A stretch of DNA of 64,000 nucleotides from Phytophthora quininea (taxonomy: Eukaryota; Oomycota; Peronosporomycetes; Peronosporales; Peronosporaceae): contig JAAVTG010000583.1 in the NCBI GenBank assembly GCA_011947345.1, positions 1 through 64,000 on the forward strand. The letters are read 5' to 3'. This document shows positions 10,700 through 22,456 of this stretch, piece by piece. Under the pieces are notes generated by a model, which had not been told where the DNA came from, ran no database searches, and worked only from the letters and a program-made list of their open reading frames with translations. The position numbers and the translations under genes are program-made. Each line of letters starts with the position of its first letter. The stretch's first letter is position 1.

Positions 10700-11110
10700 C
10701 AAGCAATGGTAGCTCTACCATCTCGGTGAGGGATTGAGGGAGTTCATAACGGAGGTTTCTGAAGGTATATTCAAGGCGATGGCGCGTTTGTGAGGTCAAA
10801 CGGTATCCTTACGAACTGGTAGAGCTTTTCTACGCCATGAACGCGTTCTTATCGTGGTCACCTTCAACTATTGGTATTTGACAATACCCAGATCGTAGCT
10901 CTAGAGTAGTAAACCTCAAGGCGCCGAACAATGCGTCCAAGATTTCATCAATTCCTGGCAGCTAAAAATCTATCTCTTCGTCTCTTGGTTCAGCGCTCTG
11001 TAGTCTATGCATAAGTACACCTCCCTATATGTGTTTTCAGACGAGCACAATGGGGAAGCCCCGAGCTCCATCGTTCACCTCATTGACTCCTGCGCACATA
11101 TCCCTTACAT
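10700..11110 (-). pseudogene. Ty3/gypsy reverse transcriptase relic
   Basis: On the minus strand, decayed pieces follow in the correct order: GARGFPIVLV (about 11085-11040), CIDYRALNQETKR (about 11010-10970), LPGIDEILDALFGAL, and after several stops KLYQFVRIPFDLTNAPS (about 10830-10780). These match the 'GFPVVLVkKKDG', 'CVDYRALN', 'lPriDe.ld.L.ga' and 'YQFlRMPFGL.NAP' blocks of gypsy reverse transcriptases. The YxDD block was not found. Multiple stops show it is dead. Confidence 0.65.
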
Positions 11111-12931
11111 TCTCGTCGATTCACATGATGTTCGAGCTCGATGAACTAATTCACTTCGCAATTTGCATTCTAACGACGAATTAGCACAGGAGGCAACCAG
11201 AGATAAAAAAATATCACAGACGATGTTCTCAGCCAAGAAGAGGGGTGAGGAAACATCAATGTCGTTGCTCTGAGCTCTGGGACTCACCAAAGTGGTCGGT
11301 TAAGTGTGAAGTACATAGAGGGTATTTCCGAACTAAGAGCGAGCCATCAGACCTCAACCATTCAATGATTCGCCGCGTCAAAGTCAAAACTATAAGAAAA
11401 CCCAACCAGGCTGCTCGTGAGAAAATTTACGTGGTCGTGTGGAAGATAAGAGCTCTAGCACGGGATCTACCTCGAATCGTGTCGATGAACCCGCACTCAG
11501 CACTCAGACGCAGGACTGTCCGCCTTGAAGTCCCTGATGATCTATTTGGCCAACAGGACCCACATATGGAGGTGTTGTGATGCTAGAACACGCACTCTTG
11601 TGATGACGCACAATCATCAAAATCGGACAACACACTGGCGTAGGTGACCGACGGAGATATCGAGCTGCCGAGGAGACAATGATTCGTGAGGGTGATCACG
11701 AGATCCAGTTAACCCCGTACTATGAAATAGGTTTTGCTATGACTGTGCGCTTTTCATGTGGAGTTTTTAGACATTTTATTTAAGTGAGTGGAGCTGTGCG
11801 ACAAGACCGGAACGAGGCGAACGTGTGTTATTCTGCCAAAGTGAATTCTTTGAGTGAGAGGTGTATTCAAGATAGTTTATTCGAGAAAATGTCCTCTAAA
11901 GGCAAAAGATGCCCGTTCAAGAGAACATATTCTTGAAGGCGAATGTTCTTTCTAGCTCTCCCTCGTTCTGGAACGACTTACCAATGATCAAGATTGATAT
12001 TACCACAGGGGAATGCATCCGTGTGTGCAATCGGTATCGCATCGGTCAACCTCATGGTAGGACTTGGTAACCCTCAACCTACCGAAGTGGCACAAAAGCA
12101 CAGACGTCATCCAAGGATCAAGGAGGGGCCAGAGCGATTCTCTACTACGCTGCCAGTCGGGTTTTTATGCATTGCGACAGCTTGAACGTGCTGCGTCAAC
12201 GCAGTAATCCCAGTATTATGACGTGCACGGGATATACTAGCATCCAGCGTTGCTGGTGAATTGATCCATAATGCTGTCAGCTCTGGAAGCATTAATTCAA
12301 CGACGGTAGGGGCCAATGAGTTTACTGAAAGCGTCAACTGTTCGAATTGATTACCTTAGTGCTGCATGTGGCGCTGCAAATTCAGGAAAGTTGTCCGAGG
12401 CGTGTGTGGCCAGACGAAGTAGCAGCGTGGTGATATCTGGGGATAACTTCTTCCAGGCAGCGTACCGAGCCCGCGTCAGGGGGTGTCTTAACCGGTCGAC
12501 TTGAACCTTGTAGTCTTGGGCACGAAGACTACTCAACCAATAAAGCTATACACTACACAAACTCTCTTTGTCCTCTGTTCTTTGGGAGGCCCAGGACTCG
12601 GGCCTTATAGGGTCTCTTTGCTTAACTCCTAGCCCAGACCCAAGGCTAGCACGCGCACCAGTCCCCGAGAGGACAGCAACCCACACAATATCGGCTTTTC
12701 AGCCCAGAACACTATGCAAGTCACTCTTAGGAAGCAAAGCTCCCCGTAATATAGCGCACTGCCTACCCCACCGGGGCCTGGTAGCACGTAGATATGGAGA
12801 AAGGATACTAGCAGTCGAACGCCTCTTGCGCCCGCCTCTTTGACCTTAGGATAACTTGACGGACGTGGAGCCGCTTCCGCCGGGCCAATCTTCCGGCTTG
12901 CCACTTAGAAGGTAAAACGAACTCTGTTTGG
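11111..12931. other. Repeat-like DNA without a supported gene
   Basis: A + strand frame at 11245-11580 and several shorter ones do not resemble any known family. Around 12540 there is AATAAAG followed by a C/T-rich stretch, which could be part of a decayed LTR, but no second LTR was identified. The right end is interrupted by the piggyBac element. Confidence 0.4.
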
Positions 12932-12935
12932 ATAA

Positions 12936-12973
12936 CCCATGTAGCGCGGACTCTAATTCTGTATTATACAGAA
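12936..12973 (+). repeat. piggyBac left terminal repeat with subterminal palindrome
   Basis: CCCATGTAGCGCGG at 12936-12949 is followed by TTCTGTATTATACAGAA at 12957-12973, a perfect 17-bp palindrome around a central base. The right end has the same arrangement in inverse orientation. The palindrome is a plausible transposase-binding site by position. Confidence 0.8.
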
Positions 12974-13275
12974 TAATAAGTTTTATTTGAATAAAGTATA
13001 TGCTGGAAAATTGCCACAACTTATCTGTAATAAGCCCTCTCGCGGATGGGGTGATGAAGATGCTGCGAAACAAGACAGAGCCACTGCAAAAATGACCAAA
13101 AACACTTCGGAAATCCTGCCGGTTGTTGTATTTGCGATCTCCTATTGGCCCCACAACTGCAAGTAACGGCATGCATAACTGCCGCAATTTATTCCCGGTA
13201 ATGGTGATTCCTTCCACCAGAAGCGCGCCAGCCACACGTGTCTTGGCGGCCGTTGCTCCCCTCCAGTATCGAGCA

Positions 13276-13339
13276 CCAAATTTTCGGCCAGTTCTGAACT
13301 ACTAGAAGGACGTAGAGAAGAACCGGCCGAAAAGTTTGG
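13276..13339. repeat. 64-bp hairpin just beyond the transposase stop
   Basis: CCAAATTTTCGGCCAGTTCT at 13276-13295 pairs with AGAACCGGCCGAAAAGTTTGG (first 20 bases: AGAACCGGCCGAAAAGTTTG) ending at 13339, with one mismatch and one bulge. It lies 25 bases beyond the proposed stop of the piggyBac transposase, inside the element. It may act in 3' end formation or be an inserted mini-element. Confidence 0.6.
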
Positions 13340-13364
13340 TGAGAACGAAACGAATATGGTGAGT

Positions 13365-16300
13365 TTAGACTGTGAATTTAGTTATTGTGCCTTTCGTAAC
13401 TGCTGTCTTCTCTTCCGTCCACGTAGTCAACGTGTGGTCCTCCTCCTCCGACTCCTCTCCATCCGAGTCTGCGTGCTTGCGTTTGCGACAGCGGATATTC
13501 TTCTGCAGATGCACCGGAATCAGCGTTCCGCACCCCACACCGTGTGCCAAATTTGGCTGCAAGTCAGCGTGTTGCCAGTCTCCTCGCGGCGCACCTTTGC
13601 GCACAGCGGCACGTATCCCCCGCGCTGCTGCTTACATATTGGGCAGTAAAGCTACTCTCGAAGCTCTTCGTGTTCGAGTCGGCCATCGCCGAGCACACCT
13701 TGCAGGAATGTTGGCGCCTTTTTCGTCTATACTTACTCGTGTTGTTTCGGAGTCGGTGCGTTGCCGCAGGTATCGGCGCCGTCACGAACTCTTCCGCGTT
13801 CATGTTCGCTTCAAATGTCACCGCGCTCACACCCATCAGCTCCCGGTGCAGCCTACGTATATATTCGGCGTGTGTAGGTACGTGTTGTCCGCAATTCTTC
13901 ATCACCAACTTGTGAATAATGAAGCCGTTGACTAGCGCCATATCAACGAAACCCAAAAATAGCTGGCGGTAATACTTCTTGAACGCTACACATCGCTGCA
14001 GGGAGTAGCTTTGCAAACGCAACTGGTCGTGCGTGTCCACGCCACCCATTCCAGCATGGTAATCTGCTACTAGCTGCGAACATGGCACCAACTCCACAGC
14101 TCCTGTCGTCTTATTTCTTCGCTTCACTGCAGTCTGCTTAGTTGAGCAGCCAGCCGCCACCAAGTGCACCGGCGAGGAGTCCATCCACGCTACCGCAACA
14201 AGTTCAGGGTGCTGCACGGCTTGTGCAATCCGGTAGGTTCCGCGGTGCATGCCTTTGGGCGCGACTTCTGTGCGAATGGAAGGGCGGTTGGCCATCCGAG
14301 ACGATCGCTTCGTAGAGTGCCAACGTAGTAAAACCCTTCTCAAGTAACTTGAGTGTCAGCGCACACGAAGAATAAAAGTTGTCTGCGATTATGAGTCGCT
14401 TTCCCGGATTCCATCGAACACTTTCGCCACGTTGCGAATGACAGCTTTCTGGGCGACGCCTTTGGCCTTCCGTTTGTTTGATTCGCCTCCCAGGTAGACT
14501 TCAACTCTGTACAATACAGCACAAAACGCACTATCGTTAGCAGTCAAGAACTAATTCTGCGTGATACAGAATACAAAAGAAAACCCCAGAGCAGCTAATT
14601 CTGTAGTACACAGAATTGACTATCCTGCACAGGACAGAATAGCTTATGCTGTATAGCACAGAATAGCTGTCTTACCTTGCACAGTACCCCGTTTCAGCAC
14701 AGCATGTCATGTAGCACTTGGTTCCGTATTTATGAGGTTTGTCCTTGTTGTACACACGGATCGGATTGAATTGACTGCGGTTCGGGATTGTGCCTTCGTC
14801 AAAACTCACGCGTGACCCCAAACGATATCCACGTCGAAACGTTTTATCAAGAACTTGGAGGATCGGCCTCACCTTCCACGCCTTGTCATGTGTCGCAGAC
14901 CCAGCGGAGTTGCGTACGAAGTGCAAGTACCGTGTGATGGTCCGAAAGCGATCACGCTTCATGTAGCGTCCAAAGGTTCCTCGTGGGACAGCTCCATCTT
15001 CACGTGTCGACCAATGCTTCTCCAACCCGTCCTTGTGGCTGCACAACGTCCTTGCGGCAAGCAGACCAATTACGTGGATAACTTCATGGGGCTTGATTGG
15101 CTTCACACGCTCCAGTTTGGCGACAATATCTTCTAATGGTTGTACTGTCTTCCGCGGATCCTTAGCTTGAGCAGCGAGTTGCTTTCGACGGATGTTGTTG
15201 GCCACAGCTGGGATGCATTCGATTCGAAATTCGTTGCTTTCCGTAGCAATGTGAACCCATAAGGTTTTAGGAAGGAAGTAGAAAAACATTCCCATCGGCG
15301 ACTTGGCGAAAGCTGCTGCCGACTTCGTCACGCCGTAGCTCCCGCTATACAAGTCGCCCGCGCCGTCCAGTTGTAACTCACCTGTATTCAGCACCATACA
15401 GAATTAGATTGAGTGAACAAAAGTATTCTGTATGATACATACCACAATGGCTCTGGTCCAATACACGCCACTGAAGACCTCTCATGGCGATGTCGTCCTG
15501 CCAGAACTCATTGCTGTCATCCTCGAAGTCATCGTCCGACTCCACGTCGCTCTCGTAATCCACAGGAGTTGGGGGCGCGTCCAGCGCATCGTCTTCGCCG
15601 TCCTCACCGTCATCGTCGCCAAGAGCCAAATCGTCACTGATATTGACGTCATCCGGGGCAACAGGTCCAAACAGGCGCTCCGATCGCAAGGCATCCATGA
15701 AGTAGTCCGTGTCAAAGAGGTCCACGCCGCTGAAGTCGTTTTCGTCTTCGTTCTTGGTCTCTTCCTCAGCGCGGTTGGTGGTAGCCATATTCTGCAAAGG
15801 ATAATCTGTATTGTACCGATTAGTTATTCTGTATCATACCGCGTAGCGTATTCTGGAATATACGTACCGGTTTGAACATCTGCATCAGGAATTGTAGCTG
15901 CAACAGCCGAAGGTGTATTCACTGCGCTGGACACCGGAACAGCAACCGAAGGAGAATCCGCTGTGCTGGACGCCGGAGCAGAAGGTGCGGGTAGAGACGA
16001 CTCAACAGTCCGAGTTGCAGCAGGACAGCCCACGTGCAGCTCTTCCTCTAGCTGTGCTGAAGTCATAACCGCCGCCTCTCTTTCTGGAACGTCTGCAGTA
16101 GCTGCCGTCTGCTCTTGGGGATGAGCGCTGTGCTTCAGAAGTCCTGCACGCCTCGCGAAGGTCATCAACTCTTTTTCGCCTGTAAAGTTACAGTGTTAGT
16201 AAGCATGATTTTTGAACAAATAGACGATCCAACTCATCAACAAAGTGGTCCTCACCACGCTTCGCGCTATCCAGTTTGCCTACGACGCCCGGTTTTACGT

Positions 16301-16403
16301 AGGTGAAGTCGACATTCAGCCCTCTCAGCTTTCTCGCCTTCCAACCGTCCTTGGACAGCTGACGCCAGAGGGCCTTGAACGACTTTTCGCCGGGCGCGTT
16401 CAT
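13365..16403 (-). CDS. piggyBac transposase (DDE_Tnp_1_7 family), about five exons
   Basis: Start ATG at 16403 (MNAPGEKSFKALW). Proposed introns on the minus strand: 16180-16225, about 15792-15867, 15382-15442 and 14531-14675, all GT-AG. An acidic exon (15443-15791) precedes the catalytic domain. All three aspartates typical of piggyBac are visible: VSFDEGTIPN (about 14810-14780), LIIADNFYSS (about 14400-14370) and GMGGVDTHDQ (about 14050-14020). A Cys-rich end follows in shifted frames. One shift, at the CCC of 14403-14405 (one G short on the coding strand), separates exon 5 parts; others lie near 14300 and 13600. The exact join of exons 2 and 3 is off by one base. Whether the protein is active depends on whether these shifts are real. 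Confidence 0.8.
14531..14675 (-). repeat. Transposase intron packed with copies of the terminal palindrome
   Basis: This 145-nt intron contains TTCTGCGTGATACAGAA (14555-14571), TTCTGTAGTACACAGAA (14599-14615) and two more degenerate copies around 14624-14641 and 14645-14665. They match the subterminal palindrome of the element. The other two long-enough introns carry copies as well (around 15385-15435 and 15800-15865). Confidence 0.8.
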
Positions 16404-16684
16404 ATTCGTAGCGTGGACCGAAGCTGGTTGGTTGCGTGGTCAAAATCTTGAGTGACTTGGGGGTTGAAAAAGTGGGACTTTGCGAATAACTGGCTTCAAA
16501 CAGAATTTGCAAACCTCTGCTGGTTTTATACTGTATTTTCTATACAGGCAGAGCAATTTCCGTCTATCTTACCCTCACAGATCCATTGTGATTGCTTCCC
16601 CATACCTGCCCATACAATATTTCATGTGCGGTGAAATAACGCGCTTCTAAGCTTTCGGAATACTTTTACCTGTAATAGTACTTA

Positions 16685-16717
16685 TTCTGTATAATACAGA
16701 ATACCGCGCTACAAGGG
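16685..16717 (-). repeat. piggyBac right terminal repeat with subterminal palindrome
   Basis: TTCTGTATAATACAGAA at 16685-16701 is a perfect palindrome and is followed by the inverted terminal sequence up to GGG at 16715-16717. The TTAA target site follows directly. Confidence 0.8.
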
Positions 16718-16721
16718 TTAA

Positions 16722-18643
16722 AGATCTCATGCAAACTAAAGGTACTCCTGGCAGGAACCCAGTGCGCATCCTCGTGCAGTTGCCAAATCAGGGGATCGTG
16801 CTTGAACAGTCGCTTCCAAAGATACCACGGAAAATCCCCAGATTGACTGGGATTTCCCGGATTATGGGAGCTTGTCACAATCCTGAGACTTATGGGGCTC
16901 TATTCTGGGGAACGCTGCAAGTGGCCGCCAGAAGCATGTTTCTCAGATTAACTCAGAATCTGTATGGTCCTTGGCCGGCGGCGCTCGGTCCAGGACTTAG
17001 CTTGCTTCGCTTGGAGCCTGTTCACATCATTACTCCACAGCGCTCAATCCCCTGTCCTCTGCTGGACAGGCAGTGAGAGTTCTCTCCACGCTCTCGGTTA
17101 CTGTCGCGCTACTTGTTGCGCGTCACCATCCATCCACAATCCGCCAGACTTTACGGGCACATCGTGTCAGGTTGGCTGTACCGTATACCATATTACGTTT
17201 ATTCTGTCCTCTGACACATGGAACCTATTATTTCCACTGAAGCCCTTATCCCTCCTCAACGAATACTTAAAATTTTGGATTTAACCCTGCCTGATAGACC
17301 GTTTCTGTTGTTGTTGCTGCGCTTGGGGTGAACTTCATCTTGCACGCCAGCTACCATATCATTTGCTCCTTTGTGGCATTTATTTGGACATATTTCAAGA
17401 AGCTTCGACTGCGGCGCTGTCTCGTTTAAAATATAAAACTACCCCACGAGCACACATATTCGATCCAATACAAGGAAAGCTGAGTAGGATGCGCTTGATG
17501 CAAAGCTGTCGGCAATTTTCGACTTGTCACGTGGATGCAAAAGACAACTGCAGTTTATGGTAGCAATGGAGAAGAGTAGTGGCGCGATAACGTTGATTAA
17601 ACCCCGAAAGTACGTAAAGCAAGCTTTCAGTGACATCAATACCGGTACCTCGTCTCCTGCGCAGCTACAGCCAAAACATGAACGTGGGGCAAACCGCAAT
17701 CACCCTCTGTTTTATACACGGCAAGACGCGTGCTTACGGATTGACATTCTTGAGTCTAACCCGGGTTGCCTTGGGTGCTGCCCGTTTGAGGTACTCTTCA
17801 AGAAAAGGTTGCGGGAACGGGAGTTGTAGAGTGCATCGAAACCAAAAGCAATCGGTGATGCCGTCAGACAGAGCTGTCATCCATCCCTGAAACTGGTACA
17901 AGATGTCATTAAAAACACCATAAAGTGAAACTCAACATCGCTTCACCTTTGAATCAGCAAACTGGTGGCAGAGAAAGCACGGGAAACACACTAACAGCGC
18001 CGGACACCATTTGATAGCATTGGAAAGAGGAGAAAACGATTGAAAAAAATACGAAGAGATCTACTTCAGCACAACTCTAGATGCCGAGCTACGTTTGTAT
18101 GGGAGTTGCTGTGCTAACCGGATCAGCGAGTCCCTTTTAGGCGGAAACGGCGTCCAAATAAACTTGCCCCCATTGTACAAAACCTGTCCCAGATGTGCAG
18201 AAATGGTCGGTCCTATATTTAATCTTATATTATCCAGCGATTTGATGTGAGTACACAACAAAATGGCTACTACGGGTAGAACAGACGTGAAAACCACCGT
18301 CAGTCTTCTGGTTGTATTGCAGTCGTTTGTGCTAAACCGGAGACGTTTACACAACCATAATAATAAGCTGCAAAGCTCCTATCGATTGGTCCTTGTTAGG
18401 TGCAAATCTGATAAGAATTGGGCCTACAACACCTATTTGGGGGCTCGATGGTGTCCGGCACTGTAAACAAGTATTTTTTGTATGAATCTTGATAGCTGCC
18501 GACATAGTCAAAAACCTCTACGTACACCCGTCGAGTCTCTCAGGAACCAAGTAACGAAAATCGACCGCTTACTAGTTTTTATTGTCTACTTGACATTTCC
18601 GTGGCCGATTGAAGTCATCGCCCGAAAATTTCATTTTGTTTGA
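16722..18643. other. Gene-poor DNA between the piggyBac and MULE elements
   Basis: Several short open frames exist on both strands, but none has family motifs or intron structure that I can defend. The part at 16730-17280 is moderately GC-rich and may be host or LTR sequence split by the piggyBac insertion. No RNA gene was recognised. Confidence 0.4.
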
Positions 18644-18729
18644 CAATACTGCCGCACTCGTTAATGCACCTTGCTGAATGGGAGTTGCGCAACTTTTTAT
18701 TACGCGTAATATACGTAAAATTGAACCAG

Positions 18730-18756
18730 ACCGTGCAAACCGTGCAAACCGTGCAA
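18730..18756. repeat. Three 9-bp direct repeats near the left MULE end
   Basis: ACCGTGCAA is repeated three times without interruption, 77 bases inside the left end. Subterminal arrays of short repeats are common in transposons and may bind the transposase; the right end has a different array. Confidence 0.85.
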
Positions 18757-18837
18757 GTCGCATCCAGAGTCTGGATCTCATTCCGGATTTTACAAGCTTC
18801 TGCGAAGAGCAAGTTGCGCGACTTCTCTGTGGACAAA

Positions 18838-21800
18838 ATGGCCGAAGTCGGCAGGCAGAGGAAGCGTGAGCGCGAGAACGCGACGAGCGACAGCGACGAT
18901 GACGGCGATGGGCTTGATGCGACTCAGCCCTCTGTTGAACCACCAGGTGAAAGGTTGTTTCAACTGTTTGCATCTGTGGTTTGTATTAGTAAAATCGTCT
19001 GGCTGTTGCAGCATCGAAGGTCTCGCTAGCTGTAGTCCCAAGCATCGAAGGGAGGACATTTGACACCTGGGGTGCTTTCTTCTCTTTCTGGGAGCAGTTT
19101 GAACGGGAAAACTTGGTGGTGTATCGCACACGCGACTGCCAGACCACGGCTTACTACAACCGCCAGCGCACGAATCACCTCGAACGTCAGATCCCCCTCG
19201 AGTTTGGGCACGCCTTCCGCAAGTACACATGCACGCTTGGCTGCAAGCAGAAGTCACGTGCGATGGGCAAGCGCGCGCAGCGTGTGCAGCGCTATCGCGG
19301 GTGTGGTGCGTCGTTTAGAGTTGCGGTAGTGTGTGTGGGTGGCTCTGCTGCTAGAGCTCGAGAAGTCAAGCGGCTAAAGACCCAAGCTGCAGAAGATGCT
19401 GCAGATGCCAATGATCGACGTTGGGTCATTAGAGTTATTCGAGAGGTGTGTGAGATAACATGATTTAGAGTTCGGTCAGATTTACGCTAATGTTCACTTA
19501 TTGTAGGAAAGAACGCACAATCATGTCACTAACGAGACCATCTACACGGCACTCAAACAGTGCAAGGAGCTGATAAGCGATTCAGTCCTCGCAATTTTGG
19601 ATGCATTTGGGCAGACCAACACGGAGACCAAGCAAATAACTAACTTTATCGCTGATAAGACAGGTATTTGTTTTTTGTTATCATGACCGACTTGTCGCTT
19701 AGTTAACGAGTGCTGGTGTGGGTAGGGCTTCCGATAACTTCCCAACAGATCCGCAACCTGATGAAAGTGCGGCTTGGGACCAAGAATGCAGAGCAGCGCT
19801 TAAAAGTTGTTCTGGCCGAGTTCGTCACGGACGAGATAAATGGCTGCCTGGTCGTGCAGGGTGAGCTGGATCAGACAATCGGCATTGTGATGCAGACGAA
19901 GGCTCAGCAGGAGATTTTCAGGGCGTGGAGCGGCACGCTAGCGCTGGACTGGACTCACAACTGCACCAGCATCGGATTTTATGTCGGTAAGAATCGTAGT
20001 TGCGCAACTTCGAAACCTATTTACGGCAAACTAACAGGAATTGTACTGTGGAACGGACAGGTGCTCTTGTTGCCACGGTAGCTACGGGTCGTGGGGTATC
20101 TGTACTCGATTTCCTGTGTCTCAACCAGCAGAAAGAGACGCTGCTAGCAGTTCTACGTTGGTTCACGAAGCAGAATCCAATCGTTAAACATTTGCAGAGC
20201 ATTGTAATAGACAAAGACTTTACGGAGTGGTCAACACTTCGCGAGGCGTTTCCACAAGCCGCGGTAAGGCCATTTGCGTGATAATTGTAGACTATTCGTA
20301 TTGCTAACGCATGTTATTCCTCAGATTTTACTGTGTCAATTTCATGCACTCCGCCGTGTGAGAGAGATGATGGTTGGCAAGAATTATTTTGTGGCGCCGT
20401 CCCGCCGCGCCGAAGTGGAGCAGCGATTCCAAGAGTTACTCTACATGCCGACTCGCGAGCAATTTCAAAACGGATTGGAGGAATTCGAACGGCGCTTGAA
20501 AACGCTTGCTCCTGCTTTTGCAGGATACTTTTCCAGGAACTGGAAGTCCTGCAGCAATATGTGGGCAAACTATGGTCGTCGTCGCTGTTTTTCTGCCGGA
20601 AACACGACTACTAACCGCGTAGAAGCGGGATGGAATCAACTGAAGCAGTTGCTTGGCAAGAAAACCAGCGTCGATCGATGCGTTCGCGTGATGATGCAGC
20701 ACCAGCTCAGTGTGTTGCGCGACGTGTCAAGTGTTGTTAATCTGTTTGAAGTTTGCCCACCTGTGGCGGACACTCTACCGCAAGAATTGCAACGACTCGG
20801 AGCCGTTTTGAGTGTGTTCGCTGTGGCGTTGGTAGTGGGTCAGTGGGAGCGCTACCTTACCGGGGAGTGAGTTGGAATTGGAGTCACGACCACGAGGAGC
20901 TCCGTGATGTGTACCGGCTTGCGCTGTCGGAGGGTAGCCAAATTCAAGTCACATGGCCGCTCCGTGGAGTCGTTGAATGTGATTGTGTCTTTTCGTGTCG
21001 ACTCGGCTCCCGTGTAAACATCTATGCAGTGTCTTGGCTTCTCTACGAGACCAAGACGCTTTTGAAGTTGAGCAACTTGACAGCCGATGGTCGGTGAGTG
21101 CGGCGCGGTCAGTGATTCCTGCCATCGATGAAACCGTCCGACATCTCCGATAGGTGAGCCGACTAACCGGTGATAGCTGCCACGAACCTGCCTCTGCAGT
21201 GATGCTCGGGTCCAGGAAGCGAATTGCCTACGTGAAGTTAAAGCGAGGAGAAGCCTGTAAGCAACCTGTTGTTTCCGACTGTGAGAAGTACAACATGGTG
21301 CGTGCGGAAGTGATGCCCGTGATTGACGCTCTCCAGCAACTACCGTCGCTGCGGTTTTATGAGGCCTTTGCTGACTTGCGTCTAGTGGTGGACACCTTCG
21401 TGCAGAAATGGAAGTTGCAGCCATTTGAACAGGTCGGAGGCAACGTTGACGACGACGACGTAGATGAAAATGAGACATCAGGTCACGAATCAGTAGACGA
21501 AAATCGTGAAGGTGCGCCCTTTAACGAGGTGTTGGGACGCCTTGCAAGAAAGAAGCGGTTAAATGATGTTGTGATGGATGCTGCGTTGTACTACGTTAGC
21601 ACCTATTGTATCGGATGCTACGCTGTTGCGTCAGCCGATGTCACTTCGGGTGACTACATCTTTCCGGACTACGCACTGTCCTCGTGTTCGTACGTACTAG
21701 TTCCTGTATACATGAAAGGATTGGAGCATTGGATGATCCGGATCGTCGAAGTCCAACTGAACGGAGTTGCCGCGTCCAAGGGCAAGCTGTGGGTTACCCT

Positions 21801-22398
21801 TTACGATCCTCTTGGCATGAAATCCAATCTAGACGTGTGTGAGGCCACCTGGGACTCGTACACATTGACACTGCTTCATAAATGGATCGACCGCGATGCA
21901 AGTCGTGTCAAGTTGCGCAACTTCGCACAAACCAGACCACGAAGAAAGACTACTCCACGCATTATAATGATGGCGACCGAGATTGCTTCTGCGGGGGATA
22001 GCGACGGCGGTGTGAAGAAGGCTACTGAAGCCACGGCATTGGTATCATCAAATGTTGAAAGTATAGCTAGCGATGGCAAAATGTCACCATCACGAGACAA
22101 TGATCAGTTTCCAAAAGTGGTCGTCACCAAGTTGAAAAGGCCCACTCAAGACGATGGCGTCAGCTGTGGTGTCTTCTGTCTCGCTCAAGCGTATAGCTAC
22201 GTCAGTGGCGTCCGTGATTTGAAGAGAAGGACAGATATCACAGCGGAAGAAGTCGCTGCCATCCGCCTTCGAGTGCTATGGGCTATACTCAGCTTCAGCG
22301 ACACAAACGACGAAACCCTTCGCCGCGATGTCAAAACCTGGATGAAGTTGCAGGATGTAGCTAGGGTAGTGGAGCGGATTTTCCGTGATGATGCATAA
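18838..22398 (+). CDS. MULE transposase continuous with a Ulp1/C48 cysteine protease
   Basis: Start ATG at 18838. Introns include 18947-19011, about 19447-19506, about 19661-19726, about 19985-20038, about 20262-20324 and 21094-21153. Order of parts: acidic N-terminus; FAR1-like zinc-binding region (FDTWGAFFSFWEQF, YTCTLGCKQKSRAMGKR); MULE catalytic core with Asp in LALDWTHNC (19947-19949), Asp in IVIDKDF (20210-20212), the C-x2-H motif LLCQFHALRRV and Glu in NRVEAGWNQLK (20622-20624); a SWIM zinc finger (CDCVFSC, then LPCKH after a one-base shift near 21004); then a Ulp1-type domain with His in EHWMIRIVEV (21727-21729), Asp in LYDPLG (21805-21807), Gln and Cys in TQDDGVSCGVFCL (22147, 22165). 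Frame shifts near 20040, 20868 and 21004 need checking. The 21094-21153 intron joins the two halves in frame. Confidence 0.8.
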
Positions 22399-22456
22399 GT
22401 TAGCATTGAATATATTTTGTGAATTTGTTGGTATTGAAGCGATCTGTAGGTTGGCT

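Larger units (their letters stand above)
12936..16717 (-). mobile_element. piggyBac element, 3.8 kb
   Basis: The left end reads CCCATGTAGCGCGG and the right end, read inwards on the opposite strand, reads CCCTTGTAGCGCGG: 13 of 14 positions match. Each is followed within a few bases by the 17-bp palindrome centred on 12965 or 16693. TTAA stands outside the right end (16718-16721); ATAA stands outside the left end (12932-12935), one base off the piggyBac target site. Inside is a single minus-strand transposase gene. The element is therefore defined from end to end, and its structure is complete or nearly so. Confidence 0.85.

Noticed and set aside
16722..17280. Possible LTR split by the piggyBac element
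   Set aside because: I could not match it to sequence left of 12932 or find TG...CA ends and a second copy.
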